A DNA stretch of 64,000 bases from Centaurea solstitialis (lineage: Eukaryota; Streptophyta; Magnoliopsida; Asterales; Asteraceae): assembly GCA_030169165.1 (NCBI GenBank), contig CM058043.1:42205745-42269744 (forward strand), written 5' to 3'. Below are positions 36,056 through 49,145 of this stretch, piece after piece; the stretch's first letter is position 1, and every line of letters starts with the position of its first letter. The translations under genes were made by a program, and so were the position numbers. The notes beneath the pieces were generated by a model. It saw only the letters and a program-made list of their open reading frames with translations. It ran no database searches and was not told the DNA's origin.

Positions 36056-36245
36056 AGTGATAAATTCATGCAATAAAATATTTTTGATTAGATTTCGTAT
36101 ACAATTGATGAACTTATTACCAACATGGAGTTCTTCAGACGGAAGATTGAAGTTTGACATTTGTTCATCATGAAGCGGTAGCTGATTGAAGTACGGTGGC
36201 CGAGGTTGAGGATGAGGCTGAGTAATCATTGCATAAAACCTGAAA
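34094..36245 (-). pseudogene. Ankyrin-repeat (ACD6/ITN1-like) protein pseudogene
   Basis: Minus-strand pieces of one gene are, in order: a Pro-rich N-terminal part (TQPHPQPRPPYFNQLPLHDE, about 36120-36240); ankyrin pieces VLKACIKEDFDAVRKILG and HVATNFGSRCLVEHLVHYV (35800-35960) with an in-frame TAG and frameshifts; LARQMLREGSFLDLPQDVTY (35290-35470); and ALEKGNKKFLVELYNVFPDS with IFHVAAQYRDESVYRIIYEL and NMLHIIGMKP (34094-34390). Plant ACD6/ITN1-like proteins have N-terminal ankyrin repeats and a C-terminal PGG membrane domain. No PGG domain is present here and the repeats are broken, so the copy is dead. It abuts the end of the copia element. Confidence 0.8.
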
Positions 36246-36259
36246 TCAATCGACAAACA

Positions 36260-37790
36260 ATCAGTTATATTAATAGGAGGAAGTCTCTACATGCTGACGT
36301 TCATAGATGATTTCAGTAGAAAAACATTTTGAAAGCAAAACCTGAAGTCTTCGAGTCATTCGGAACATTCAAGGCATTTGTTGAGACACAAAGTGGACAC
36401 AAAATCAATGTTTTTTTAAGGAAAATGCAATTCGTCATCAGCATATTACACGATCATGAGACTCTTTAGAAAGTGCTAGACTTTACCGCAACATGACCTA
36501 GTATTTTGGACCAACATATCTTTTTATTAGATATGGATATGTTTTACTACTTTATTGACTCTTTGAGTTTGTTGTCCGAAATACACACTTGCTCAAATTA
36601 TACTTTTAGTTCCTTTTTTATATATTTGAAATTTGAGTTAATATATCGTTCTTGATGATATGAAGCAACTTGCCATACATTCATCCATCATGATCAATAT
36701 TATCATTTTAAGTATGCTCAGAATGTTGATGCATTCGTTCAACCCCGTAAATAAAAGAATATGCATGTCATCAACTCAGGGTCGGGCCTGGCCAAGGGCG
36801 GCCCGTGCAACAGCCAAGGGCGGCCCGTGCAACAGCCAAGGGCGGCCCGTGCAACAGCCGAGGGCAGCAAACTATATAAGGGAATCATAAACCCATTTCT
36901 TATGGTCCGTATAGCATATTTAAAAATTAAAAGACTGGTATGCCCAAGTCCAAATTGGATAAACAGGGCAATACAATCAATTAGAGAATCACAAATTACA
37001 ATCACTAGACGAATTTAATTTTGGATTTCCAAGAACAATTATGAATTCCGATTTCCCAGCATTGAAAGATTTGGGAAGCAATAATCACGACTTCGAAGAA
37101 TCAATGAAAATTTTACCTTTGCTCTCTCCTGTTCATCAATATATTAATATCAAGTAAGTTCGATATCATCTCATTCATCGTATGCAAACAAATTGTTTCT
37201 ATCATTCTTGAACAGTGATATTCGATTCATCGTACATCCCCGTTCTTTCAACTCTCAAATTTACTCAATTCGTTTCATTCTATTTCATAGCACATTCACA
37301 ATCAAGTGTATTTTTACCTTAAAAGACAGATTGAGAACTCAGTACTCAGGGCCGAATTTGATAAATTGCTCTAAAGTTTACCAATTTGGCAATTGTCTAG
37401 AGTTGTGAAGACGGTAAAAGGTGATTCACATATTTGGATTTGGCCATTGCTGTTTCCAGGTTTATCTTTCTAGTTTATATGCAACTATTAAACATGGTCC
37501 CTGTGGCACAACAGTCACGTCTAAATAGAAAAAGAAAAAAACAACAAATTGCTTAATCCCTCCAACGATCTTGAATAGATATTATGTGAGGCATAAAAAT
37601 GTTGCTAAACAACGTGTTGAAGAGTTAGTTCATGATATCAATGCTAATGAGTTTGTTGAAACTACTGAGAATGCTCTTGAAGAATTAGTTGGCGATTTTG
37701 TTGAAAATACTGAAAAACCTTCTAATGAATGATTAAGACATTACTTTAGGTGACGTATTTTATATCTTGTTTTATGGGGTTGACGCGGTA
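36260..37790. other. Gene-poor stretch
   Basis: No supportable gene. It contains the 22-bp GC-rich tandem repeat at 36794-36868 and a short acidic frame remnant near 37580-37730 (QRVEELVHDINANEFVETTE) with no recognisable family. Confidence 0.5.
36794..36868. repeat. 22-bp GC-rich tandem repeat, about 3.4 copies
   Basis: The unit AAGGGCGGCCCGTGCAACAGCC is repeated exactly at 36794, 36816 and 36838, then a partial variant GAGGGCAGC. Strongly GC-rich in AT-rich surroundings. Confidence 0.95.
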
Positions 37791-37814
37791 AAATATATAT
37801 ATATATATTAAAAC

Positions 37815-37990
37815 AACTCAAGTTTTACCCTTAAAATTCAACCCAACTGATATTACCACATTCACAGGCAAGCGTACCTGATCGGTGATAATATAGTGTA
37901 GGTAAGTCCAGGGATCGTTCTTACCACAAGGAACAGTTAAGCTAGATGTCTACTAAGGATTTAATTAATTAACCTAATGAAAACATTGCT
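37815..37990 (-). repeat. Dispersed repeat, copy in minus orientation
   Basis: Reverse-complemented, this reads ..ACTGTTCCTTGTGGTAAGAA CGATCCCTGG..CTTGCCTGTGAATGTGG.., matching 42735-42880 on the plus strand over about 140 bp. The family is unrecognised; possibly the ends of one large inverted structure or two independent copies. Confidence 0.6.
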
Positions 37991-38959
37991 TTTGGAAAAG
38001 GGGTTTTAATTTGGAAAAGATTAATAAGTAATAATAAAACCTAACCAAAAAGTAGGAAAACTGATAAACAACCACACATCAAAGACAAATGTATTCATTA
38101 TGATTAAAATAAGATTAACTCTTCAGATGATTAACATGAGAGTAATGATTATTGTAGGAATTTAAGCATAAAGAAGAACCCTATAATGAACATCTGTGAT
38201 TGTCAACCAGGTTGGTCTCCCGGCCCAAGTACATGAATTATGGAATCTAGTACAAGTCACCTTATTTACTGCCAATTGACCCTAATATCCAACCTACTCT
38301 CGGTTTGATGGGTTGCTTACCACGTCACAAAAGTGAAAGGTAAAGGAGGTTGATTAACCGATAGGAGTCTGTTTATTAATTGTCAGATAACAAACACACT
38401 CAACAAACGAATTCAAATAGCCACAGTTAAGAAAATAAATAAGAATCACAAGATAATCATTCAATCAATCATAAATTCATAATCAAAATATCATCCAAGT
38501 TAATCAAATCATGGTAAACACAAAGAGAACTAGTACATAGACATACTAGACATACATGAATAACCAAACTATACTAAAGACTGACAGATTTGGTGTATCA
38601 TCCTTTCGAATCATCTCTTCCGCGTGTTGCCATATCGAGCCTCCTTTTTTTTGGGTTGGAAACTCTAGGTGGCTCCCATATTGAGAGAATTATTTTCCGA
38701 ACTATTGTGGGATGGAATTGGTGAATAAAGCTGATAACCCAATGCCTCTATTTAAAATTTACTCGGCAGGCCCGTTTGGCGATCGCGAGCCCACTTTTGT
38801 GACGCGAAGCCCGGCTAATGGAAGCTTCTGGAACATTCTGGATCTGATATATCTTCCTTATCTGATAGATCTTTTCTTTGGGAGGAAGCAACTGACTTGG
38901 AGAGTAAGTCTTCCAGCTTGGAGAGGAAGAAAACACTATAAATGGAAACAAATTAAATG

Positions 38960-40440
38960 ACTTTTTCTATCTTTTCACAAAGTCTCCACTTTTGACGCTT
39001 TTTACCCTCTTTTTCCACTTTTTCGACAAATGCCTCCCAAACCTGCAAAACTGAAAAGCAAGCCTTTTTAAGCCAAACTGTATCCAAAATATTCTCAGAA
39101 TAAATACAAAAGTGAGGAACTAATGCGAGCAAAACATGTATAATTTTGGAGTTATCAAGAATTTTGGTATATGTCATCCCCATTGTATCAAGTATAATTA
39201 ATAATAATTGACGTGTGGATGATCCGTCTAGTTTGACACTTTGATTAGGTTCCAACCTCTTACAAATAATGTGGTTTGTTCGCTTAAAAAAATCAATGAA
39301 GGGGCTTATTTTAACCATACTACCCTAGGCATCAAAGTTCTCAGGTGCGGCCCTTCATCAACTATACTTTTGTTTCTTAAATTATTTTGGATGCAAGTTG
39401 AATTTTCACCATCTCTCGGGCATAATACTTTGTGATGCAATGTTTGCTGAAGAGAACTTCAATGGAGTACTCCGAGTTGAAAAATACTCCATGCAAATCA
39501 TGAAATTCTGGATTTGAATGTGTTCCTCTCTTCCATCCTTCACTTCCACCGATAGGGTGACTCTTGATATGCACAGTGATGCATTCCTCGCTCAAGGGGA
39601 CCTGCTACAGAATATGGCCTGCCTCCTCCAGCGGTATGTCACATCAATTGCATTCAATCGACAACAGGTAGTTGTTGAGGGGGGAAATAGTCACCACCAT
39701 CAAACCAACCAAATCTTTCTAACTGGGAGGACGCTTTCGACTTAGATGGAAGCAACGACGAAGATAAAGAAGATGGTGATGAGAGTGAACCAGATTCTAG
39801 CCCATGCAAAAGTGCCGATGATGCTGATTATCGGTTTCCTACACCTATAAAGTATTTTAGACCCCATCCTCTCAACCCTCAACCTCTTAACCTGACGAAT
39901 CCCAACCAAATGAACCCTTTTCTCCCACTGAATCCTTTTTTCCTACTCAATCCACATCACCCGACTCTAATCCCTCACATATCTCTCCAAGGTCAGATGG
40001 AGATAAAACTGATTATGAACCCCTTGTCCATCCTCACAATGTGTCCCCTGTATTACACAGGGAGCCAAGAATGAAGGAGACGATAGATCGATTCAAGAAT
40101 ACAAAAGTAAAGTACATACTTCATACCTCTCGTGACTCTAAATTCGACTATCTGTGGATGAAGGATATACAGGAGGATCAAGAAGCAGTTCGACAATTGA
40201 AGCTTCAGATGGAGCAAAATTTAAAGAATGCACAATAAGGCTGAAGGTTCGTTACTTAAGACGTCAGGGATGCTAATCTTTAAGTAAATCCAATTACTAC
40301 CTAAAAGGCAACCCTCAAAGTGTTCGCCAAGGCCAAAGATCAGAGAGATCTAGCAGAGCTAGATGAGGAAACAAGGTGGTGCAAGGAAAAGATGAGTGAT
40401 ATTGCCAAAGTTATACATATTTGCAAGTGTTGATATCTTA
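38960..40440. other. Degraded sequence with acidic/proline frame remnants
   Basis: From about 39720 a frame reads WEDAFDLDGSNDEDKEDGDE and then a Pro/Asn/Leu-rich run, and 40041-40238 encodes a Lys/Gln-rich tail. They look like pieces of one broken gene, perhaps a transposon protein, but I cannot name it. Confidence 0.35.
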
Positions 40441-40627
40441 GATTTTACTTTGGTTTTGATCCAAATCATTGTTTTTTGCGCTAAATGTCATAAATCTTCA
40501 TTGTGTAGGTTTGGAAATCACTTGGGATGGAAAAGACGCTAAAAAGGGCAAAAAGGAGAAAAGTCAAAAATACCCCAATAATAGGATTTTTCGTATCGCA
40601 AGAGTGAAGACTCGAGCCGCGAGTTTC

Positions 40628-41622
40628 TGTTGATCTAGCTCTCCTAAGACTTGATGAAATGATAATGATCATGTACCTTTACTTAGTAAATAGGATCTTT
40701 GCTTCTATTACAACTTGAGAAATTATCACTGAGTCTGTTCAATGTTGATTCTAGCTATTCAAGTATTTAATTTTATTGTCAGTAACAAGATCAGGATCAG
40801 TAGTTGAAAGAGTCTGTTCTAGAGACTACTGATATTGATCAGAAGCGAAGACCTCCTGAAGACATCAAGTCATACTCAAAATTCCGTCAGCAACGTCAAA
40901 GAATTAGTTGATGACAGGAACAACATTGCTCGTGATCTGAAGACGGAACTTAGTGATAGCAGGCTGCTCACAACATGTATGACCCTCTAAAGAACATCAT
41001 GATACAGTAACCTCTGAGCCCTATCAGCATCAGAGTCTCTCTCACTGATCAGTATCCTGATTGTGAAGATTGAATAACGTCTTTTATCTTATGCACAAAA
41101 GGATTACACGCCTTTCTGACACATAGTACAAAAGGACAATTACTTTACTATTCCCTCCGTACTTATCAGTCCATAAGACAACTGTTTATTATAAGCACCC
41201 TTTTGCACAACATGCAAAGGTATTTGTTTATAGTAAATAGTACACTAGGACCACTAAGAGTGCAACACGTGCACATAGTAGGTCTGCCATGCATTTAATG
41301 CATGAGGTATAAATTGACGTGAAAAAGATGCTTTCCATACTTCTTCTTCCTAAATATGATTTCCCAAATCCCTTCTTTCTTAATCCCTCTAAGTTTTTTT
41401 CTTTTCTTAATCATCTTCTCACTTAGTGCATAGTGAAAGATAACTTAGATTGTTTTTTAGATTAGGTTTATCCTTATCTATCTTCCGCAAACTATCTGTA
41501 AATTCATTGTTTATATAAACAGAATTTAAAAGTGACTAAAGTGTGTGATTATATTCAACCCCCCTTCTATAATTCCATTAAGTTAGTCCTTGTTACTTGA
41601 AGGTCACCCCTTGGGACCAACA
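40628..41622 (+). mobile_element. Solo LTR, family B, 995 bp
   Basis: Starts TGTTGATCTAGCTCTCC and ends TTGGGACCAACA, flanked by GTTTC (40623-40627 and 41623-41627). There is no primer site or internal region on either side. A second copy is at 56587-57577 and a truncated one ends at 43610. A candidate promoter motif GAGGTATAAATTGAC lies near 41305. Confidence 0.88.
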
Positions 41623-42734
41623 GTTTCTTCGCACTAGGCTTTGATTTTTGAAGTGTTCGATGGATTCACGTTGCAAGAAGATACTTCGTGCCATGAAGTC
41701 TACATGGAAGTTGTTTTCTTCTTGTGCAAGTTTACTAGATTTAGAAGATCGACACAAATCTCCGAATTTTTTGGAATAGATATGAAGCTCACGTCATGAG
41801 GTGTCAAGGTTGCGCCGCAAGATGTCTACGGATTTGCCTTATTTATTTTGACTTCCAGCCTAGGGTTATATATACAGTTTTCCATATACTTTTATCTGAG
41901 AAAAAGCTCTAAAGTTTATGAAATGGCAACTGAAGAATGTGATCAACTATAGTGATACTTCACCAATTCGTCCTAGAAGGAAGATTACTAGAGTTTCATC
42001 TTCAACTGTTGCACGGTGTGCCTAATGTGTTCTTACTTTTATTTTGATAGCATTAGATTTAGTATGGCAATTTGATAAATTCATTTATGCTCATTATGGT
42101 TTACCTTTGACATAGTTTGATTTTATTTATATGATTTGATGATTTAATCATGAATGGCTGTTAATTTCAATTCAAGTTTACAGCTTTAACTTCTGCTATT
42201 TTGATCCATTAACTGATCGTATTTAGAGGTGGAAAAATCCCCGTAGTTATTCAGTTTTTTTCACATTTCGCTTTGGTGACCTGGCAGACAATCTATCGGA
42301 AACGGAGATTGGGATTAGGATCATAGCTTATTTATGAATTTGATATGAGAACCGGTCTTTGAGGAGCAATCCCTTAGATTGAAGGATCACATGAAAACTG
42401 GTCGATAATTGGTTAATGATCTGGATTGTATCCATTGTAGGAGGTTAGGAAAAGAAATCCCCAACTATAATACAATTGCTATTAAGGGACACTAGGAGAA
42501 AACCAATAAATCAAATCCTAAAAGAATAATTCTATCAATGTGATAACTGTTAAATCAAACTATTGTTAAAGGGATTTTACATCCATAATGAGTACGATGT
42601 TTCAATCAAAAGTAAAGTTTCAAGCTTTCCTAAGATTTACTTAGTTTTAATTAGTTTTCAGTTTAGTAGTTTAATCAAGTTCTCATCAAAACAAAAAGCT
42701 TTTTACTTGATTAATCAAATTTAGTATAAGATTT

Positions 42735-42880
42735 AACAACTAGCTTAACTGTTCCTTGTGGAAGAACGATATCTGGTACTTATTGATACTATACTATTCG
42801 CGATTAGGTCACACTTGCATGTATTGTGGTAGTCTAGTTCACGTATTTAGAAGGTTAAATTTTGAAGGTAAATTCATGTA
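42735..42880 (+). repeat. Dispersed repeat, copy in plus orientation
   Basis: TTAACTGTTCCTTGTGGAAG followed by AACGATATCTGGTACTTA and CTTGCATGTATTGTGG matches the reverse complement of 37815-37960. Together the two copies bracket 37.8-42.9 kb in inverted orientation. Confidence 0.6.
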
Positions 42881-42894
42881 TAGAAAATACCACA

Positions 42895-43610
42895 TCAATA
42901 AGAAGTAGCTAATGATAGAGTCACCATTGTTCGTGATCTAAAGACAGATTAAAGGATAACAGTCTGACTACCCCTGCATGATAATTTGAAGAACCAAGAC
43001 TCAACGACCGCTGACATGCCCAAATATTCAGCGACCTCTACTTGCTGATAAGAGTCTTCCACCTAAAGATTTCCATTATTTGTCTTAGTCCTTTATGCAC
43101 AAAAAGACTACGTGCTTTACTGACGCAAGTACAAGGGAACGTTCCTTACATTGTTCTCGCCATACTTATCAACCCATAAAAACTATTCACTGTCGCCCCC
43201 CCCCCCCCCATAAGGAGTATTATATAGTAAAATAGTACACTTAGTCCACCGATTACACAACACGTGTAAAAGGGGATTGCCATGCATTTAATGCATGAGA
43301 TATATATAGATGTTGAGTGTTGTCTTTAAAAACACTTATTCTTTGTCAATATATCTAAGTCTTTATTTTTTCTCATATTCTTTAAATTCTCTCTCTTTTC
43401 TATTCTTACTAACTGCATTAGTGAAAGCTTTGTGTAAAACTTTAGATTGTTTAAATTAAGTTTCATACCTTTCTATTTCCACAACAATCTTATAAATTCA
43501 GTGTTTCATTTAATACATTTGAAGTTAAAAGTGAAAATATGTGTCATTTTGTATGCAACCCCCCCTCCTTCTACAAAATTTTGTTATTGAAGGTAACCCT
43601 TTTGGGACCA
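42895..43610 (+). repeat. 5'-truncated family B LTR
   Basis: It shares with the solo LTRs the sequence from the GATCTAAAGACAGA block through ATGCATTTAATGCATGAG to the final CTTTTGGGACCAACA. It lacks the first quarter and contains a 13-base C run at 43198. Older or rearranged relative of the other two copies. Confidence 0.75.
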
Positions 43611-43624
43611 ACAATATTGATATA

Positions 43625-43935
43625 AGCATATGATCATGTGAGAAGTTGAGTCAATGGTCAGAAGCGTGAAAAGTGGATCTAAACCATTGATCACTTTTAA
43701 TCTCATACCCTTACATGAGTTGTCCAATCAGGGGGATCAAATTGATTATAAAAACATAAGTTTAATTAGTCCTAGAGCCTCCAGTAGTACAACCGAGATA
43801 GCGACGGGTTTTCTACCCAGCAGCTTTAGAAGAGAATTGATCCGATGCATCTTGGTAATCCTAATATGCGTTCAGATCTCATTCAATAGTGAACCCTTCT
43901 CACCATATATAACTTTTTTCACCAAGACCTAACCC
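43625..43935. repeat. MITE family C, copy 1
   Basis: Shares AAACCATTGATCACTTTTAATCTC, GATCCGATGCATCTTGGTAA.. and TTCTCACCATAT with the copy at 50628-50835. The ends TGTGAGAAGTTGAG and TTCTCACCATA are weakly inverted, suggesting terminal repeats. Confidence 0.6.
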
Positions 43936-43939
43936 TATT

Positions 43940-45490
43940 GATATAAATATATTCACGTGTAAATATACTTGTGGAAGAACATACATGTGAACTACTATAC
44001 AATTCCATATAACATTGGCTTTTGAGATATATGGGAAAATAAAGTTAATTATCGATAACCAGAATCGACTCACACGAAACATGTCTTCAAGGACACAAAT
44101 ATAAAGGGACATTTTTTTACTCACTCAGTGACTGGGGCTAGCGAGATCCCTGAGTTTGATCCCAAGCCTTATTATGTATTTGGACAAAGATTGTTAGAAA
44201 TCGGATTTCGAATGCTTGGATTACTAAAAGTCGTGATTCACTTTCAGATTGAATTATTTCGATGGTACACTCGAAAATTTAATCAAATAAAATTCAGTAT
44301 TCAACAGAGAATTTGATATGTTATGAATTCTTCGTACCCTCACTAATGACCAAAAAAGGGAATATCTCCCTAACCAACCGAAAAACTTATTCAAAGGCAG
44401 TTAAAATCCACAGTTTAACTGCTAAAACGGGTTTAAACACTGCTAAAACGGGTTCAAACACCGGCTCAAAACCGGGTTTAAAAACAGAAATTCGTATTTC
44501 ATGCATTTTTCTCAAAGCAATGCTAACTCACTCGACCCCAGCTAGGGGGCTCTGCCCCTTGGACCCTGCTATCAGGGGCATTGCCCACGAACCCCCATCG
44601 TTTAGGGGTTTCGCCCCTAAACATCAGTTTACTATAAATCAAAGTAAACTTGAACAATTGTACACCCCACACTACCCTTGTTTGAAATTTATCAAGATTA
44701 CATTGTTCAAACAAGTTCATCCCATTACACTTAAGCAATATTGGTGACAGAAGTCACCAACAAAGACTTCCTATCCTATTTTGTCATTTTCTCCACATGT
44801 TTTACTTGTTATTTATTGGTTAAAACAAATACAATTTAAACCTTAGACGTTTGAAGAGGTTGAGGTTGGATCTGCTAGTTACTCAAGCTTAATAGTACTT
44901 GTGATTAGGATGGTGTTTGGCACGCAGACAAGACTCAACGGTACTAGATTGGGCAAGCAAGGTTGTGTGTCTGGCATCATTCACCGCTTTTACCAAACCA
45001 AGGTTTGTTAAGGTTGCCAACAAGTCGTTGGTCCAGCTCTTTCGAACATACGCTAAACCAGACCACCGTCTTTAATCGCACCTTATCAAGTTGAAACCGA
45101 GCCATGATAGAAATTGTAGTTTTTTTCATTCCATTGATTTGAGTTTGTGAACAACGGAAATTCAAGTAATTTTTTGGAGTCATGATGATGATTATAGTAA
45201 AAGAGTAGTAAGTAACTAGGCATATTCATTCATGCAGATGCTCAAAGAGAACCACAAATTAACACTTTTCAACTTGGATCTCCTTGATAATACTGCATCA
45301 ATCTTCCCTTTGGGAATATCCTTCGTTTGTCGGAAAACAGGCCTGCCACATTTTTGGCTTTGACCTGCGATCTATATATAGATATTGATGGTTGTATGTA
45401 TATGTTGTAGCTGGACTTCAACAGGAACCTTCTTTCTTTCTTTCTATCATACTAATACCAAAACTGTATATCTGCTGCATGTTGATGTTA
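43940..45490. other. Intergenic DNA downstream of the DUF7036 gene
   Basis: No gene supported. About 44190-44480 is similar to 54930-55200 (GAATGCTTGGATTACTAAAA.. against GAGTACTTGGATTACTACTG.., both followed by AAAACGGGTTTAAA), showing a dispersed repeat. Near 44530-44640 is a GC-rich stretch of the type GGGGGCTCTGCCCCTTGGAC. Confidence 0.5.
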
Positions 45491-45493
45491 TAG

Positions 45494-48400
45494 CTATAAG
45501 AAGAGGATATGCAGTGCCATCAGGATCGACAACAACCCCCAACGGAAAACACCACCTGCTGCACCTGCTGCAACACCATCAACAAAATCCACGTTACCAT
45601 CCATAATCATAACCATCACAAATCGCAATTATTAACGTGGATTTCCGTTTTTAAATATGTTTATGTTGCTACAATTACATGTTTACCCATTGTATTTCCA
45701 TTTTTGGAAAGTTCTGTTGCTAGATTACATATTAACCCATTGAATTTCTGTTTTTGAAAACTTCTGGTGCTAGAATTACATGTTTACCCATCCAACAAAC
45801 TCACTTTTACTTGCTCTTCTAAATTTATTTATTTGGCCATTGTTTCTTCCCTTCTGCAGACCCAAAATATGGGCCAAAAACTGACACATTTGCAAAACAT
45901 TAACATAACATCTCTTTTAGTCATCTCTATTTGAGGGATGGTAAATGAGGGCACAATGGCCAAATAAATAAATTCTTTTACGGTTCAAATAACTAGTAAC
46001 CTTAGAGCATCTCCACCAGCTTCTCTATAATTTTTCTAAAATAGAGAATGAAATGTCAAAATCTCTAAAAACATTTTATCTCAACTCCAACAGCTTCCCT
46101 ATCGTAAAAAATCAATCATCACTTACATCAATAAAATATTCAATACATTTAATATTTCAACAAACTTCTTAGAAAACTTTGAAACAATCAATCGTGATAT
46201 TGGTGAAAAATATTAAAATAAAGTTTCTCTCTCTCTCCAGGTTTTAGAGAACCCTCTATATTTAGAGTTGTCTCCATGTTTCTCTATTACAGAGAATAGG
46301 ATTAAAAAAACCGTCGGAGCATTTTAGAAAACAAAAACTCGTTTTTTTTTTCTTTTTTAGAAAAGCCGTTGGAGATGCTCTTAATATCTAAATCCTAAAA
46401 CATCTACACCACAAGTAACACAAAACAGAGAGAGGTAACTTACAAGAAGAGGATGGTGAGGCCGCAAGAGGTGAAGGCGCCAAACCTTTTCGATTCCCGT
46501 TTTCTGGGTGAGGACGGGATCCGTAGGATACAGCAGGTAACGGAGAAAGATCTGGTGCCATTCTCGACCTTGGATTCATGGGTGGTGGACTACTAGGAGT
46601 AGGAGTAGGAGGCGGAAGAGCATCATAACTTGGACCAGAACCAGGACCAGGAGCAGCCGATGGTGAGGGGTCGGACCCACCACAATACGGGTCCGTTGCA
46701 GGTGCAGGGGAACTCGAAAGCGGAGGTAACGATTGGTTAGGCTCATTCTCGGGGCTAGGCGAAGCAGCATCACAGTTAGAACAAGGAGGTAAGTGAAGTG
46801 AGTCGGGAGATGGGGAAGTAGCCGGAGATGGAACCACGGTGGACCCCACAGGATCGTTTTGATCGGGTGATGGTGCAGGTGAAGGTGAAGGTGTAGGTGC
46901 ATCAAGAGTATGAAACAGATACGATGATAAACTGATTTCCTTTACTTTACCAAATACGGTGTTATCTAGGCCAAGGTTTTTCGCAGGGGGAGATCCCGTG
47001 ATTTCCTCCGCTAATTGCTTTAGCCTCGGAGCCTCCAGGCTCCCTAGATTTGACACAACCGATGCCTGGACTGTAACGGGGGGTTTTTGCGTCGATCCGT
47101 CTTTGTTTGTCACTTGCACGAATACACTCTGTGTAAAGCAAAATATAATATTTAGAAATATTTTGCAATACGTAAACTGGTTAATAACCAAAAATTACAA
47201 ATTTAGAATTAAACAATGACACATTGAAAAAAGTTTCAAACTACATCCGTTATAGTTTTTTGGGTAAATTACATATTTGGTCCCTGTGATTTACATTCTA
47301 TTGTACCATTAGTCCCTATTTTGAAATAATTATGAAAAAGGTCCTTGTGGTTTACATTGTATTGCACTATTGGTCCATGTGGTTTACACTATATTATACT
47401 GTTGGCCAATGTGGTTTACACTATATTGCACTGTTGGTCACTAACCCTATTGGCAAAATAGGGACCAAAAGTGCAATATAGTGTAAACCACAGGGACCAA
47501 TAGTGCAATATAATGTAAACCACAGGGACCAACAGTGAATATATTGTAAACCACAGGGACCTTTTCCATAATTATTTCAAAATAGGAACCAACAGTGCAA
47601 TAAAGTGTAAACCACAGGGACCAAATATGTAATTTACCCTATTTTCTTTCAATTAATTTTTTAGCATGCCCTCAAAGGTCATTTTACATTGTCATCTAGC
47701 TTATTAGCTTGTTTCACAAAAAACACCTATAACTTCATCCAACTTGACAAATATACATATACTGATATAAGCATTCCGGCATAAAAGATAAGCAACCAGA
47801 CACCATAATTATCATCGTATGATGAATGACATGGCGTTTCATTTCTACAAATAATTAAAAGAAATAGTCGAGCAAAAAACATACCTCATAAGGCATAAGC
47901 TGCAACCCTGATTCTAGTTGTTCCTTCAACTGAATAAAATTTTCTTCTATATCATGTAGAGAATTACGGAGGGTAAAATTGAAGAGGACTTGTGGTAGCA
48001 TCCCAACAGAAGGAGATAGCTTCGGGATGATAGTAACTCCCCCAGGAAACTTTAGGATCTCGAAAGAAGACGGCATGCCGAAAACCGATGACGTCAGCGT
48101 CAAGTTAGAGCGTTGCGTAAACAGATCAACTAATGACGATCTCAACAGAAGTAAAGACACGGGGTTTATAGGAGAGTTCATAGGTTTAGAGAGAACGCCA
48201 AACACCACATCGGTCGAGTTAGATGCACCAGATTCGTGCATGGACAAGATGGCAACCTGGGAAAAATATTCCAAAACATACGTAAAATTACAATATTAAT
48301 AAAAAGGAAAAATTGCATAAAAATCCAGCATACTTTGGTGTGATTCCTATTTTATATCACATGCTTTCACAACCTTCATTTTGGTACCTCGTGTGTGACA

Positions 48401-49072
48401 TCTTAAGCATTTAGGTACCTAGTTAACATCTTAGAATCAACGAAAATGGTCAAATTCCAATTTTTGTAACGAACTTTTGTCGAAATGTTGAAATATCACA
48501 ATATCACATCTTAGGTACCAAAATTAAGATTTCAGAAGTATGTTATACAAAACATGAATCAGACAAAAATACGTTGCATTTTCCTGCAACTTTGCCATAA
48601 TAGATACAGCTAAAAGAATGGAACTAGCTTTTATTGCCACAAACCTGTGTGTAAGGTACGGCTATTTCGTTGTAAATATCATACTCTAGTCTTGTAATTT
48701 GAGGAAGAAGTAAAGAAACAGGTTTTTCCAATCTGAAGAATGCCTTCACCGTAGCTGAAAATAATAACAAGAGGATCAACTCAATGTGCCAAAAGAACCA
48801 GGAGAAATTCATATATCATAAGCATATGTCGACATCAAAAACCACTAAATAGATAAGCTACTAATATCATGCTTATACTGTGGATTGTGAAAAACTCAGC
48901 ATAATGGCAAATCAATACATCCTCTTGCAAATCTATCACATACTGGCACTAAACATTTAAATCAGCTGAAAGTATAGTGGGGAGTAATAACAGCCCACTG
49001 CGAATGGTTTACGAAGGCCTTAGGGTTAGCCACTTGATAAAACAAATTGCACTTTAGTCTTTCACATAATTT

Positions 49073-49145
<73 letters not shown>

